Shown: positions 44,049 to 52,235 of the stretch, one piece after another
Layout of the letters: each line of letters starts with the position of its first letter
Numbering within the stretch: position 1 is the first letter of the stretch
NCBI GenBank assembly: GCA_965232165.1
Contig: CBDDOY010000001.1
Span: forward strand, 1,550,001-1,614,000
Length of the DNA: 64,000 nt
Direction of reading: 5' to 3'
Origin: UBA2779 sp965232165
Lineage (GTDB): Bacteria > Spirochaetota > Spirochaetia > DSM-2461
Notes under the pieces: generated by a model
Database searches by the model: none
What the model was told of the DNA's origin: nothing
Seen by the model: the letters and a program-made list of their open reading frames with translations, nothing else
Position numbers and translations under genes: made by a program

Positions 44049-45029
44049 ATGGCTGTTGGTGTACTGTCCATTGGTTCTTATGTCCCTTCAAGATGTGTGA
44101 GTAATGATGAGTTGGCGCAAACTCTCGATACTTCTGATGAATGGATACGTTCACACACGGGAATAGGGAGCCGTTATATCGCTTCGGAAAGGGAAACAGT
44201 TGCGTTTATGGCTTCCGAGGCGGCAAAATCTGCCGTGGTTAATGCTGGATTGGCCAAAGAGGATATTGATTTCATCATTGTTTCCAGCATTACACCGGAC
44301 TATAGAGATTTCCCCGCTACGGCTAATCTGGTGCAGAGGGATTTATCTATTGGGCAGGTGGGGTCTCTGGATCTGAAGGCGGCCTGTACAGGTTTTGTCT
44401 ACGGCTTGGAAGTTGGGCGCGGATTGGTTTTAGGGAAAACGGCTAAGTGCGTTTTGCTCATCGGCGCCGAGAAGCTTTCGGCAATAGTGAACTGGAAGGA
44501 CCGCAGTACTGCCGTTCTATTTGGTGATGGTGCGGGCGCAGTGATACTCGGAGAAGTCGAATCCGATTCGGGAATTCAGGACAGTATACTGAGAACCGAC
44601 GGCAGCGGCGCCGAATACCTGTTCATGTCTGTCGGCGGTACGGCGACTCCCTACGATTCGGATATGCCCTTTGAGGAGCAGGGGTATTTGAAAATGGATG
44701 GCCAGAAGGTATACAGTTTCGCTGTAAGAGTGAATACTGAGGTGGTTCGCGATCTGATGAAACGCAACAACTTGCAGCCTGATGATATTGATTACATTGT
44801 GCCTCATCAGGCCAACTATCGCATCATCGCCGCCGCCGCCAAACGGTCAAAAATACCTATGGAGAAGTACTATCTAAACATAGAAAAATTTGCGAATACT
44901 TCTTCGGCATCCATCCCCCTGGCCCTGGCGGAGATGGAGGATAAGGGTCTTCTCAGGCGTGGGATGAGAATTCTCACTGTTGGGTTTGGAAGCGGTCTCA
45001 CGTATGGCGGTAACTATATCATCTGGTAG
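44049..45029 (+). CDS. fabH: 3-oxoacyl-ACP synthase III
   Basis: Starts fatty-acid chains by condensing acetyl-CoA with malonyl-ACP. 326 residues; catalytic triad Cys113 (KAACTGFVYGL), His253 (VPHQANYRI) and Asn283 (FANTSSASIPLAL). Ribosome site GGAG precedes ATG. First gene of fabH-fabG-fabF-fabZ-fabV. Confidence 0.97.
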   Translation: MAVGVLSIGSYVPSRCVSNDELAQTLDTSDEWIRSHTGIGSRYIASERETVAFMASEAAKSAVVNAGLAKEDIDFIIVSSITPDYRDFPATANLVQRDLSIGQVGSLDLKAACTGFVYGLEVGRGLVLGKTAKCVLLIGAEKLSAIVNWKDRSTAVLFGDGAGAVILGEVESDSGIQDSILRTDGSGAEYLFMSVGGTATPYDSDMPFEEQGYLKMDGQKVYSFAVRVNTEVVRDLMKRNNLQPDDIDYIVPHQANYRIIAAAAKRSKIPMEKYYLNIEKFANTSSASIPLALAEMEDKGLLRRGMRILTVGFGSGLTYGGNYIIW

Positions 45030-45102
45030 GATAGCCGCTCATTTTATGATTCAGTCAATAAGCTAAGGTATTAGTACAGCATGGAGTTAAAGGAGTTAGT
45101 CA

Positions 45103-45843
45103 ATGATGCTAAAGGGAAAAGTCGCCCTGGTAACCGGCGGAGCACGGGGAATCGGGAAGGAAATCATTATGAAGTTCCTCAAGGAAGGAGCGTCTATACA
45201 CTATTGCGATCTAGAGGAAGGTCCTTTCAAGGAAGAAATGGATGCAGCAGCGATAAGCGGCGCTGCTGTAACTTTTCACTCGACCAATATCACCAATGAG
45301 AATCAGGTGAAAGAGCTGATCAAGAGTATTACAACGGCAGGGCCTCTGGATATTGTGGTGAACAATGCCGGTATCACGAGAGATGGGATGGTGTTTAGAA
45401 TGCCCCTTGAGCAGTGGGAGTCGGTGCTCAAAGTGAATCTGACAGGGGCCTTCATCGTATCGAGGGAAGCTTCGGCATTCATGGCATTGAAGCAGAAATC
45501 GGGGAGTATCATCAACATGGCCTCGGTGGTGGGGCAGATGGGGAATGCCGGACAAACTAATTACTCGGCATCCAAGGCCGGTCTCATCGGTTTCTCTAAG
45601 AGCCTGGCCAAGGAAACCGCGAAACGCCATGTCAGGGTGAATGCCGTGGCGCCTGGTTTCATCGAAACCGCCATGACGGCCAAACTCCCGGATGAGGTAA
45701 GGGCGGATTATGTCAAGGCCATTCCCTTAGGCCGAATGGGACTGCCTGAAGATATCGCTAATACAGTGCTATTTCTTGCGAGCGATTTATCGTCTTATAT
45801 TACCGGACAAGTCATTCGCGTTGATGGTGGATTGGTGATGTAG
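45103..45843 (+). CDS. fabG: 3-oxoacyl-ACP reductase
   Basis: NADPH-dependent SDR reducing the beta-keto group. 246 residues with TGGARGIGK (12-19 region), VVNNAGITRDG, catalytic Ser141, Tyr154 and Lys158 (NMASVVGQMG...YSASKAG) and the C-terminal ITGQVIRVDGGLVM. Full FabG length. It follows fabH by 73 bases; ATG 45103 or the next Met may be used. Confidence 0.96.
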   Translation: MMLKGKVALVTGGARGIGKEIIMKFLKEGASIHYCDLEEGPFKEEMDAAAISGAAVTFHSTNITNENQVKELIKSITTAGPLDIVVNNAGITRDGMVFRMPLEQWESVLKVNLTGAFIVSREASAFMALKQKSGSIINMASVVGQMGNAGQTNYSASKAGLIGFSKSLAKETAKRHVRVNAVAPGFIETAMTAKLPDEVRADYVKAIPLGRMGLPEDIANTVLFLASDLSSYITGQVIRVDGGLVM

Positions 45844-45853
45844 GAGGTCATCT

Positions 45854-47101
45854 ATGGCGCGTCGTAGAGTCGTCGTATCCGGGCTGGGAACTGTCAATCC
45901 CCTAGGGCATGATATTCCCAGTACTTGGGATGCTGTCAAGTCTGGGAAGAGCGGTATTGAATCCATCACGGCGTTCGATACTGGGGAGTTTGTCTGCAAA
46001 ATAGCCGGCGAGGTGAAGAATTTTGATCCGGCTAATTGGATGGAGAAGAAAGAGGCCAGGAAAATGGCGAGGTTTTCTCAATTTGCCATGGCTGGAGCTG
46101 TCGAAGCCCTCGCCGATGCCGGATTAGACAGAGGCGGTGCTGATCCTGATAGGGTAGGGGTGATTCTGGGGAATGGTATCGGCGGCAATGAGTGTGTCGT
46201 GGAAGGAATGCGGCAATTAGAGACAAAGGGTATTCGGGGCATATCGCCTATAACCGTTCCCAAGATGATTATTAATGAGGCAATGGCCAATATAGCCATA
46301 CGGTTTGGTTTTTTCGGGCCCTGTTACGCTGTGGTGACCGCCTGTACTTCGTCCACCGACTCCATTGGCAACGCATTGATGGCACTGAGATCCGGGCTCA
46401 TAGATGTGGCTGTTACCGGAGGGATGGAGGCGGCCATTACTCCGTTTTCCATTGCCGGATTCATTAAACTCACGGCCTTGGCCACTCGTTATAACGATAA
46501 TCCAAAGATGGCTAGCCGCCCCTTCGATAGGGATAGGGACGGGTTCATCATGGGAGAAGGGGCCGGTATCTTGATTCTTGAGGAACTCAGCCATGCCCTG
46601 AAACGGGGAGCGCAAATTTATGGGGAGGTAGCCGGATATGGAATTAGCTGCGATGCCTACCATCTTACCAGTCCCGATGCGGAAGGAAACGGCCCGGCTA
46701 AGGCGATGAAATGGGCACTGCAAGATGCAGGAATGGATCCGTCTGAGATAGATTACCTCAACGCTCATGGAACTTCTACACTCACCAATGATCCTTTAGA
46801 AACCTTGGCCGTCAAGAAAGCTTTTGGAGATCATGCCTATAAGATGCCGATAAGCTCAACCAAATCCATGACGGCACATCTGGTTGGCGGGGCAGGCGGC
46901 ATTGAGTCTATCATCAGTCTCTTGGCTCTCCGTGATGGCTTCATTCCGCCCACTATCAATCTTGAAAACCCAGGCGAAGGGTGTGACTTGGATTACGTGC
47001 CCAATGTCGGCCGCAAGGCGGAACTCCGTGCGGTCATGTCCGACAATTTGGGGTTCGGCGGACATAACGGAGCCCTGATTTATCGGAAATTTAAAGAATA
47101 G
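45854..47101 (+). CDS. fabF: 3-oxoacyl-ACP synthase II
   Basis: Elongating condensing enzyme. 415 residues; active Cys164 in VVTACTSSTDSIGNA, His in YLNAHGTSTLTND and SMTAHLVGGAGG, and NLGFGGHNGALIY at the C-terminus. AGGAGGTCATCT ribosome site seven bases before ATG. Ten bases after fabG. Confidence 0.97.
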   Translation: MARRRVVVSGLGTVNPLGHDIPSTWDAVKSGKSGIESITAFDTGEFVCKIAGEVKNFDPANWMEKKEARKMARFSQFAMAGAVEALADAGLDRGGADPDRVGVILGNGIGGNECVVEGMRQLETKGIRGISPITVPKMIINEAMANIAIRFGFFGPCYAVVTACTSSTDSIGNALMALRSGLIDVAVTGGMEAAITPFSIAGFIKLTALATRYNDNPKMASRPFDRDRDGFIMGEGAGILILEELSHALKRGAQIYGEVAGYGISCDAYHLTSPDAEGNGPAKAMKWALQDAGMDPSEIDYLNAHGTSTLTNDPLETLAVKKAFGDHAYKMPISSTKSMTAHLVGGAGGIESIISLLALRDGFIPPTINLENPGEGCDLDYVPNVGRKAELRAVMSDNLGFGGHNGALIYRKFKE

Positions 47102-47113
47102 AGGAGAAAGACA

Positions 47114-47536
47114 ATGAAAGATATAAAAGAGCTGCTTCCACATAGGGAGCCGTTTCTATATGTAGATAAATTGGATGAGGTAAGTGATGATCACATCGTC
47201 GGTACTAGAAAGTATACTGAGGATGATTACTTCTTCAAGGGGCATTTTCCCGGCTATCCCGTAGTACCCGGGGTTATACTCGTAGAATCCATGGCCCAAT
47301 GCGGAGGTGCCGGTGCGGCGCAGTCCGGTGTGTTGGGAGATAAGCTGTTCTTCCTGGCAACGGTAGATAAGGTGAAATTCCGCAAGCAGGTGGTGCCGGG
47401 CGATGAAGTGCGCTTCGAGATCGTCAATGTTCAGGTGACCTCACGGGGCATCCGCCAAACCGGAAAGGCCTATGTTGGCGAGAAATTGGCCGCCGAGGCT
47501 TCGTGGCTTTGCCTTATGGGCGAAAAGGAAGGCTGA
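47114..47536 (+). CDS. fabZ: 3-hydroxyacyl-ACP dehydratase
   Basis: Hot-dog-fold dehydratase, 140 residues. Begins KDIKELLPHREPFLYVDKL; catalytic His44 (FFKGHFPGYPVVPGV) and Glu58 (LVESMAQ). GGAG site precedes. One base separates its stop from fabV. Confidence 0.96.
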   Translation: MKDIKELLPHREPFLYVDKLDEVSDDHIVGTRKYTEDDYFFKGHFPGYPVVPGVILVESMAQCGGAGAAQSGVLGDKLFFLATVDKVKFRKQVVPGDEVRFEIVNVQVTSRGIRQTGKAYVGEKLAAEASWLCLMGEKEG

Positions 47537-47537
47537 T

Positions 47538-48710
47538 ATGATTCTGGAACCTAAAATCATCGGCGGTGTATGCTTGACCGCCCATCCAGGCGGGTTGAAG
47601 AAATCCATCGAACAGCAGATTGCCTATGTCAAGGACCAAAAACAAATTGAGATGCCTAAGCGCGTCTTGGTGATAGGCGGATCCACTGGGTATGGTTTGG
47701 CGACCCGTATTGCTGCTGCCTTTGGCGGAGGCGCGGGGACATTGAATGTGTCCTTTGAGCGGGAACCCACTGATCGCAAGCCCGCAAGCCCAGGGTGGTA
47801 CAACAATAAATTCTTCGACGAAGCCGCAAAGGCGTCCGGACTGACGGCCGTGAGCATGAATGCAGATGCGTTTTCTCATGAAACACGAAATGAAGTTGTC
47901 AGCAGAATCAAAGATCTCTTCGGACAGATTGATCTATTGGTTTATTCAATTGCATCTCCGATGCGCAAGGATCCGGATAGCGGCATTACCTACAAGTCCG
48001 TACTCAAACCACTTGGAAACACGTACAAGTCCAAATCCGTTGACTTCCTGAAAGGCATCGTTACCGAGACCGAGGTGATCCCGGCCGTGAGTGATGAAAA
48101 GGCTCATACAGTGAAGGTTATGGGCGGAGAGGACTGGGAACTCTGGATAGATGCCTTGTTAAAGGCTGGTGTCCTGGCCGATGGCGCCAAGACCATGGCC
48201 TATACTTATATCGGTCCGAAGATTACCTATGCGGTGTACAGGGACGGAACCATTGGCGCGGCAAAGAAGCATCTTGAAGAGTCGGGCAAGACTCTCAACG
48301 CCAGGCTGTCGATCATACAGGGGGAAGCCTTCGTTTCGGTTAATAAGGCTCTAGTAACCCGGGCGAGTTCGGTGATACCTGTGGTGCCCCTCTATATTTC
48401 CCTTCTGTTTAAGATAATGAAGGAAAAGGGTGTTCATGAGGGTTGTATAGAGCAGATGTATAGGCTGCTGGCCGCAAAAGTCTATGGCGCCGATGGTACG
48501 ATACGGGATTCAGAAGGCTTCGTACGCATGGATGATTGGGAAATGCGCCCCGATATCCAGGCCGAAATAGAGCGCCTATGGCAGCAGGTCAATACTGAAA
48601 ATCTCGATAGTCTTACCGATATTGCCGGCTTCCGAAACGACTTCATGCAGCTTCATGGCTTTGGCTGGGAAGGTGTGGATTACGGGGCCGATATCAGCCC
48701 ATTGGGGTAA
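47538..48710 (+). CDS. fabV: Enoyl-ACP reductase, FabV type
   Basis: NADH-dependent trans-2-enoyl reductase completing the elongation cycle. I start at ATG 47538 (390 residues, beginning MILEPKIIGGVCLTAHPGG); the longer frame to 47472 lies inside fabZ. NADH loop GGSTGYGLATRIAAAFGGGA; active-site Tyr-X8-Lys in YAVYRDGTIGAAKKHL; C-terminal FAD-like tail ELHGFGWEGVDYGAD equivalent (LHGFGWEGVDY). FabV enzymes are naturally triclosan-insensitive. No fabI or fabK here. Confidence 0.96.
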   Translation: MILEPKIIGGVCLTAHPGGLKKSIEQQIAYVKDQKQIEMPKRVLVIGGSTGYGLATRIAAAFGGGAGTLNVSFEREPTDRKPASPGWYNNKFFDEAAKASGLTAVSMNADAFSHETRNEVVSRIKDLFGQIDLLVYSIASPMRKDPDSGITYKSVLKPLGNTYKSKSVDFLKGIVTETEVIPAVSDEKAHTVKVMGGEDWELWIDALLKAGVLADGAKTMAYTYIGPKITYAVYRDGTIGAAKKHLEESGKTLNARLSIIQGEAFVSVNKALVTRASSVIPVVPLYISLLFKIMKEKGVHEGCIEQMYRLLAAKVYGADGTIRDSEGFVRMDDWEMRPDIQAEIERLWQQVNTENLDSLTDIAGFRNDFMQLHGFGWEGVDYGADISPLG

Positions 48711-48714
48711 GTGT

Positions 48715-48882
48715 ATCTTCTGAACCATCACTTAGGTTTTTGGCTCGATTTTTTCCGTTGTTGCAGCTCCGTCAAAATACCCACGCAGCTTAAGCTATGT
48801 ATCGACCTGCAAAGGCCGTCCTGCCTGCAACAGGGGAAAAACCTTTTCGTCAATTTCCTAAAGCTGTTTTTTAGAGACACCC
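48715..48882. mobile_element. Family-B MITE, copy 7 (degraded)
   Basis: The left end is lost or mutated; the interior CTTAGGTTTTTGGCTCGATT, CACGCAGCTTAAGCTATG and TTCGTCAATTTCCTAAAGC then GTTTTTTAGAGACACCC are clearly family B. Directly follows fabV. Confidence 0.75.
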
Positions 48883-48998
48883 ATGGTATAAAACATTGCG
48901 CTGATTCATCAGATATTCTTTGGTGATCTTCCTGGATGATTGCTCTCTCCCGATCATTCCGTTTGCCATTCCCACCACCATGACTGTTCAACGCTGCG

Positions 48999-49209
48999 GG
49001 CTGTTCTATTTGGTTTTTCAGCGAGAAAAACGGCATTTCTTTCAAACTCTGTGTCGCAGCTATTTTTCTTCGATGCAAGGCGCCAAGAATTCAGGCGTAA
49101 TGGGTTGCGTGAGCAGGGCTAACGCAGTAGCGGCCTGTCTGCATGCAGAACACGCACAGGCAGGCGGAAAAGAGTAAGCCAAAAACGGAATGGGTTTTTT
49201 GAGGTGCCC
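48999..49209. mobile_element. Family-B MITE, copy 8 (subtype II, inverted, longer)
   Basis: Reverse orientation: the right end CCAAAAACGGAATGGGTTTT followed by TTGAGGTGCCC is the complement of the left end of copies 4 and 5. An extra segment GGCCTGTCTGCATGCAGAAC followed by ACGCACAGGCAGG lies inside and is shared, inverted, with the 35349 remnant. The other end near 49000 is worn. Confidence 0.75.
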
Positions 49210-49223
49210 ATTAGTGTGTATTC

Positions 49224-49877
49224 CTAATCTTCACTGAAGATTCCCGTATTGCCGACAGAATCTTTTTTGGGCGTACCGTCATCGCTGAAATAAAGGGGTA
49301 TTTCCAGTTGACCCCCATCACCGGATGGTGTTGACAGTTTGAATTTCAATAACCCGTCACCACCGAGTTCCGGATAGTTCTCTCCAAATACCAAGTACCC
49401 GGAGATCGGCGTATCAGGGGTGACAGTGAATTCATCAGACAAGAGAGTTTTTTTCATCAATAAATCCATCAATGTGGTTCTGGTAAAAGAGACAATGCTC
49501 CATGTATTTCTGAGATATGCACGGCTTTTTGCCTTTCCCCGCACATCATCTATCTCCAAGGATATGTCATTGAGGCTGAATTCCACCTCTGATTCAGTCG
49601 TTTCGGCCGATAATTCAAAAACCAATAGGCGTATTTTGGTGATCAGTGAGGGATAGCCATAGTAGGGATTCAAATACAATCTGGAATCATTGCGCCCATG
49701 TCGGCTGACAAGGGTCTCTTCATCAATGTACCGGAGAATTATTTTCAGATCGGCAATCTCATAGATAATGGGTTCGGAAAGCACAGGCCTGGGAGGAGCC
49801 GTGTTACAGCCGACAATCAGTAGATGACAGATAATAATGAATAGGATGGCTGATTTTTCCATTGTATTCCCTCGCAT
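49224..49877 (-). CDS. Unrecognised lipoprotein
   Basis: 217 residues with an N-terminal signal and lipobox (LLIVGC), so a lipid-anchored protein. The mature part is beta-rich (YEIADLKIILRYIDEETLVS, EVEFSLNDISLEIDDVRGK, LEIPLYFSDD) with no family I recognise. ATG 49877 has AAGGAG seven bases upstream; a second in-frame ATG (49862) has GAGGG and would also give a good signal peptide. It is followed by a MITE and preceded by the porin-like gene. Confidence 0.72.
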   Translation of the reverse strand: MRGNTMEKSAILFIIICHLLIVGCNTAPPRPVLSEPIIYEIADLKIILRYIDEETLVSRHGRNDSRLYLNPYYGYPSLITKIRLLVFELSAETTESEVEFSLNDISLEIDDVRGKAKSRAYLRNTWSIVSFTRTTLMDLLMKKTLLSDEFTVTPDTPISGYLVFGENYPELGGDGLLKFKLSTPSGDGGQLEIPLYFSDDGTPKKDSVGNTGIFSED

Positions 49878-49973
49878 AGTGAATCTCCTTCAAGATGGAC
49901 TGTCTAATAGCTGCAAAACAAGCGAAGTCGCTCTAATAGGGGTCTCATATCGCAAATCAATGGATATCTCTCT

Positions 49974-50003
49974 AAAAAACCCCCGCTTGATAGCGGGGGC
50001 AAT
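49974..50003 (-). terminator. Rho-independent terminator of the porin-like gene
   Basis: On the minus strand: GCCCCCGCTATCAAGCGGGGG then TTTTTTAGAG is a GC-rich stem with a 4- to 5-base loop and a T run, 27 bases after the stop codon at 50030. Text-book shape. (Only the arms CCCCCGCT and AGCGGGGG pair.). Confidence 0.9.
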
Positions 50004-50029
50004 TGAAGTTGTCGAAATAGGTTTAAACC

Positions 50030-51193
50030 CTAGAAGGCTGTGCTGAATTTCAGGTAAATTGTATCGTTCCAGTCATCCTCGGGCGCCTTGTAGTTCATAT
50101 TATTAGTCATGCCAAGCAGAATCGACAATGAACCAAGGGCCGTGGAAATACCGGCATCGTATTTGATGTTAGCTGCATCGAAGTCATCGAAGTTACCTAA
50201 TTCGATGCCGCCAAAGATACTGAAATTATCCAAAACATCCGCCAATAGAGATACTTTCACAGCACTATTTGCGGCAAATTTTTCAATACCGCCGATTCCG
50301 TATGAGAGTCCCGCTGTAAGGATACCAAATTTAGCGGAGTAATCGAGCTGCAATTTGGGACCATCCGGGCTGATCGCTTCATCTAAATCATATTGGAAGC
50401 CAAGCCCCACCTTGTGATCACCGAATTTCAATGCCACACTGGCGCCCGCACTCATTCCCGAGTCATCTTTTGTATCATTATCAGGATTCTCTTTTGTACG
50501 ATTATCAGAATCCGATGCTAGGAAATAGGCCGCGAAATCGAATACATCGGCAATACCGGTACCCTTGAGAACGACTCCGCCTTCAAATCTCTTAGTATCA
50601 TCATTACCGATATCACCCAGGTTCTTGGGATAAATAACGGTGCTGAGAGTCACCATGTCTACGAATTTGAAATCAAACCCAATGCCGACCATACCGTCAT
50701 CAGTCCCGCCGGTGCCATCGGCCTTCTCGGTGGAAAGAGGCGCCACATTGACAACGGATGCCGTACCACCAAATCCGAATTTACCGAGCTTCAGGCTCAA
50801 GCCGACTGGACCGCTAATGCCAAGAGCCCCGAACAGATCTGTGGTGAGTGTGTAAGCATCCATGCGGAGATAGTCCTGCCTGTTGTCAAGCTCATCTCCA
50901 GCCACTGGAAGCGCAGTATTGCCAATCCTATCCGTGTTCATGGACTTGTCATCATTGATATCATCCCAGTAGAGAGCGTCAGCCACTCCAACGGTAACGG
51001 AAACCTTGTTCCACTCATCAATAGTCGCATTCAGTTCTAGTTTCATAGCGTCAGAAACATCTTCCTTAACTTCTCTATCTACAACTGAAAACCCGAAATA
51101 AGTGGAGAATGTCCCGCTAAACGCAGGATCCACTTCTGCAAACGCAGCCCCGGCAATTGTCACCACGAGGGCCAAAATCAAGAATCTCTTCAT
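50030..51193 (-). CDS. Outer-membrane porin-like beta-barrel protein
   Basis: 387 residues; signal peptide MKRFLILALVVTIAGAAFA, mature part of regular amphipathic strands with Gly/Asp-rich turns (FSGTFSTYFGFSVVD, VGLGFQYDLDEAISPDG, AGISTALGSLSILLGMTNNM) ending in Phe (IYLKFSTAF), the barrel C-terminal signal. Strong AGGAG site. A hairpin lies in the leader and a clear terminator follows, so it is a single-gene, probably highly expressed transcript. Typical of spirochaete major outer-membrane proteins; substrate unknown. Confidence 0.82.
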   Translation of the reverse strand: MKRFLILALVVTIAGAAFAEVDPAFSGTFSTYFGFSVVDREVKEDVSDAMKLELNATIDEWNKVSVTVGVADALYWDDINDDKSMNTDRIGNTALPVAGDELDNRQDYLRMDAYTLTTDLFGALGISGPVGLSLKLGKFGFGGTASVVNVAPLSTEKADGTGGTDDGMVGIGFDFKFVDMVTLSTVIYPKNLGDIGNDDTKRFEGGVVLKGTGIADVFDFAAYFLASDSDNRTKENPDNDTKDDSGMSAGASVALKFGDHKVGLGFQYDLDEAISPDGPKLQLDYSAKFGILTAGLSYGIGGIEKFAANSAVKVSLLADVLDNFSIFGGIELGNFDDFDAANIKYDAGISTALGSLSILLGMTNNMNYKAPEDDWNDTIYLKFSTAF

Positions 51194-51229
51194 TACTTTT
51201 TTCTCCTATCGCAATGAAATTATTTATTA

Positions 51230-51253
51230 CGCCGGAACCCGGCGTTTTTTTTA
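51230..51253. promoter_or_regulatory. Hairpin with T run in the porin leader
   Basis: ACGCCGG-AAC-CCGGCGT followed on the plus strand by eight T. On the minus strand it is a 7-bp hairpin in the leader of the porin-like gene, about 37 bases before its ATG. As a plus-strand terminator it would stop any antisense or upstream read-through, though no plus-strand gene lies just before it. Confidence 0.6.
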
Positions 51254-51414
51254 TTACTATATCTATTCCCTCCATCGGCATTGGCCGATGAGAATTCAAC
51301 GTACCCTAATCCCTCTGATAATCATATCATTCATGTTATAAGACTGCAACCACATAGTCAATACAAAAAATGGATTTAAGGACTTTTTATGAAAATAACA
51401 TGTAGATTGTGTGA

Positions 51415-52104
51415 TTACAATGCCGTTTCCCCCGCAAATCGGTAACCATACCCCCTTACTGTCTCTATCCAATCGGGAGAACCAAGCTTGGCGCGCAAAT
51501 TCTTGATATGTGTATCGACTGTCCGATCATATCCTTCAAAGGTGTACTCTAAACAGCGGTTCAGGATTTGTTCCCGTGTTACAACGGTACCATTGTTTGA
51601 GGTGAGAAAAAGAAGAATCTTCCATTCGGTGGCGGTGAGTTTTAACGGCTCGTCATTCAAGGTGGCTCTATGGGCAAGCTCGTCTGCACACAGGGTGAAC
51701 CCATCCAAGGTCCAGACGGCACTTCCAGATGAATTCACCTGCTCTGATGTCCGTTTGAGTATTGCGGCGATCCGCAGAACGAGTTCTTTCGGGCTAAACG
51801 GCTTGACGATATAATCATCGCCGCCTACCTCAAAACCTGTTATTCGATCAGATTCAGACTCCCGCCCTGAGATAAAAATCAGTGGGATTGGCTGTTTTGC
51901 AAGCAATTCCTTGGCAAATAAAAATCCATCGCCATCGGGAAGGTTTACATCCATCAGGATAAGGTCCGGTGGATGTGATGCTATTGCTTTTCTTGCGTCC
52001 GCAAGATTGCCAAACCCTGAAACCTGATAATCAACCAGTTGCAGATAGCCTATAACAGCTTCTCGGATTGCATCTTCATCTTCCACAAGATATATGCATG
52101 CCAT
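51415..52104 (-). CDS. OmpR/PhoB-family response regulator (orphan)
   Basis: 229 residues: receiver with Glu/Asp pair (VEDED), phospho-acceptor Asp52 (LILMDVNLPDGDG), conserved Thr/Ser and Lys (DDYIVKPFSPKEL), then a winged-helix DNA-binding domain (LTATEWKILLFLTSN, YDRTVDTHIKNLRAKLG, VRGYGYRF). No histidine kinase gene is adjacent. It lies 220 bases from the porin-like gene on the same strand and divergent from trpS. Confidence 0.92.
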   Translation of the reverse strand: MACIYLVEDEDAIREAVIGYLQLVDYQVSGFGNLADARKAIASHPPDLILMDVNLPDGDGFLFAKELLAKQPIPLIFISGRESESDRITGFEVGGDDYIVKPFSPKELVLRIAAILKRTSEQVNSSGSAVWTLDGFTLCADELAHRATLNDEPLKLTATEWKILLFLTSNNGTVVTREQILNRCLEYTFEGYDRTVDTHIKNLRAKLGSPDWIETVRGYGYRFAGETAL

Positions 52105-52175
52105 GACTTGATTCTAATGCTTTTCCGATTATATGGCTAGTGTTCATCTTGGAATTGTGAAGATTTTATGAAGAA

Positions 52176-52203
52176 TTGATGGTTTTCAGGGGATCCCTAT
52201 ACC
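52176..52203 (+). promoter_or_regulatory. Possible trpS promoter
   Basis: TTGATG, a 16-base spacer, TATACC. Four or five of six in each hexamer. The only candidate I see in the 131-base gap to trpS. Confidence 0.35.
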
Positions 52204-52235
52204 TATCTCTGGAACTGCCGTACAATCCTTGATTC

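Noticed and set aside
47472..47537. Longer start for fabV inside fabZ
   Set aside because: FabV proteins begin MIxxPKIxGxxCxxAHPxG, which is exactly the sequence from ATG 47538.
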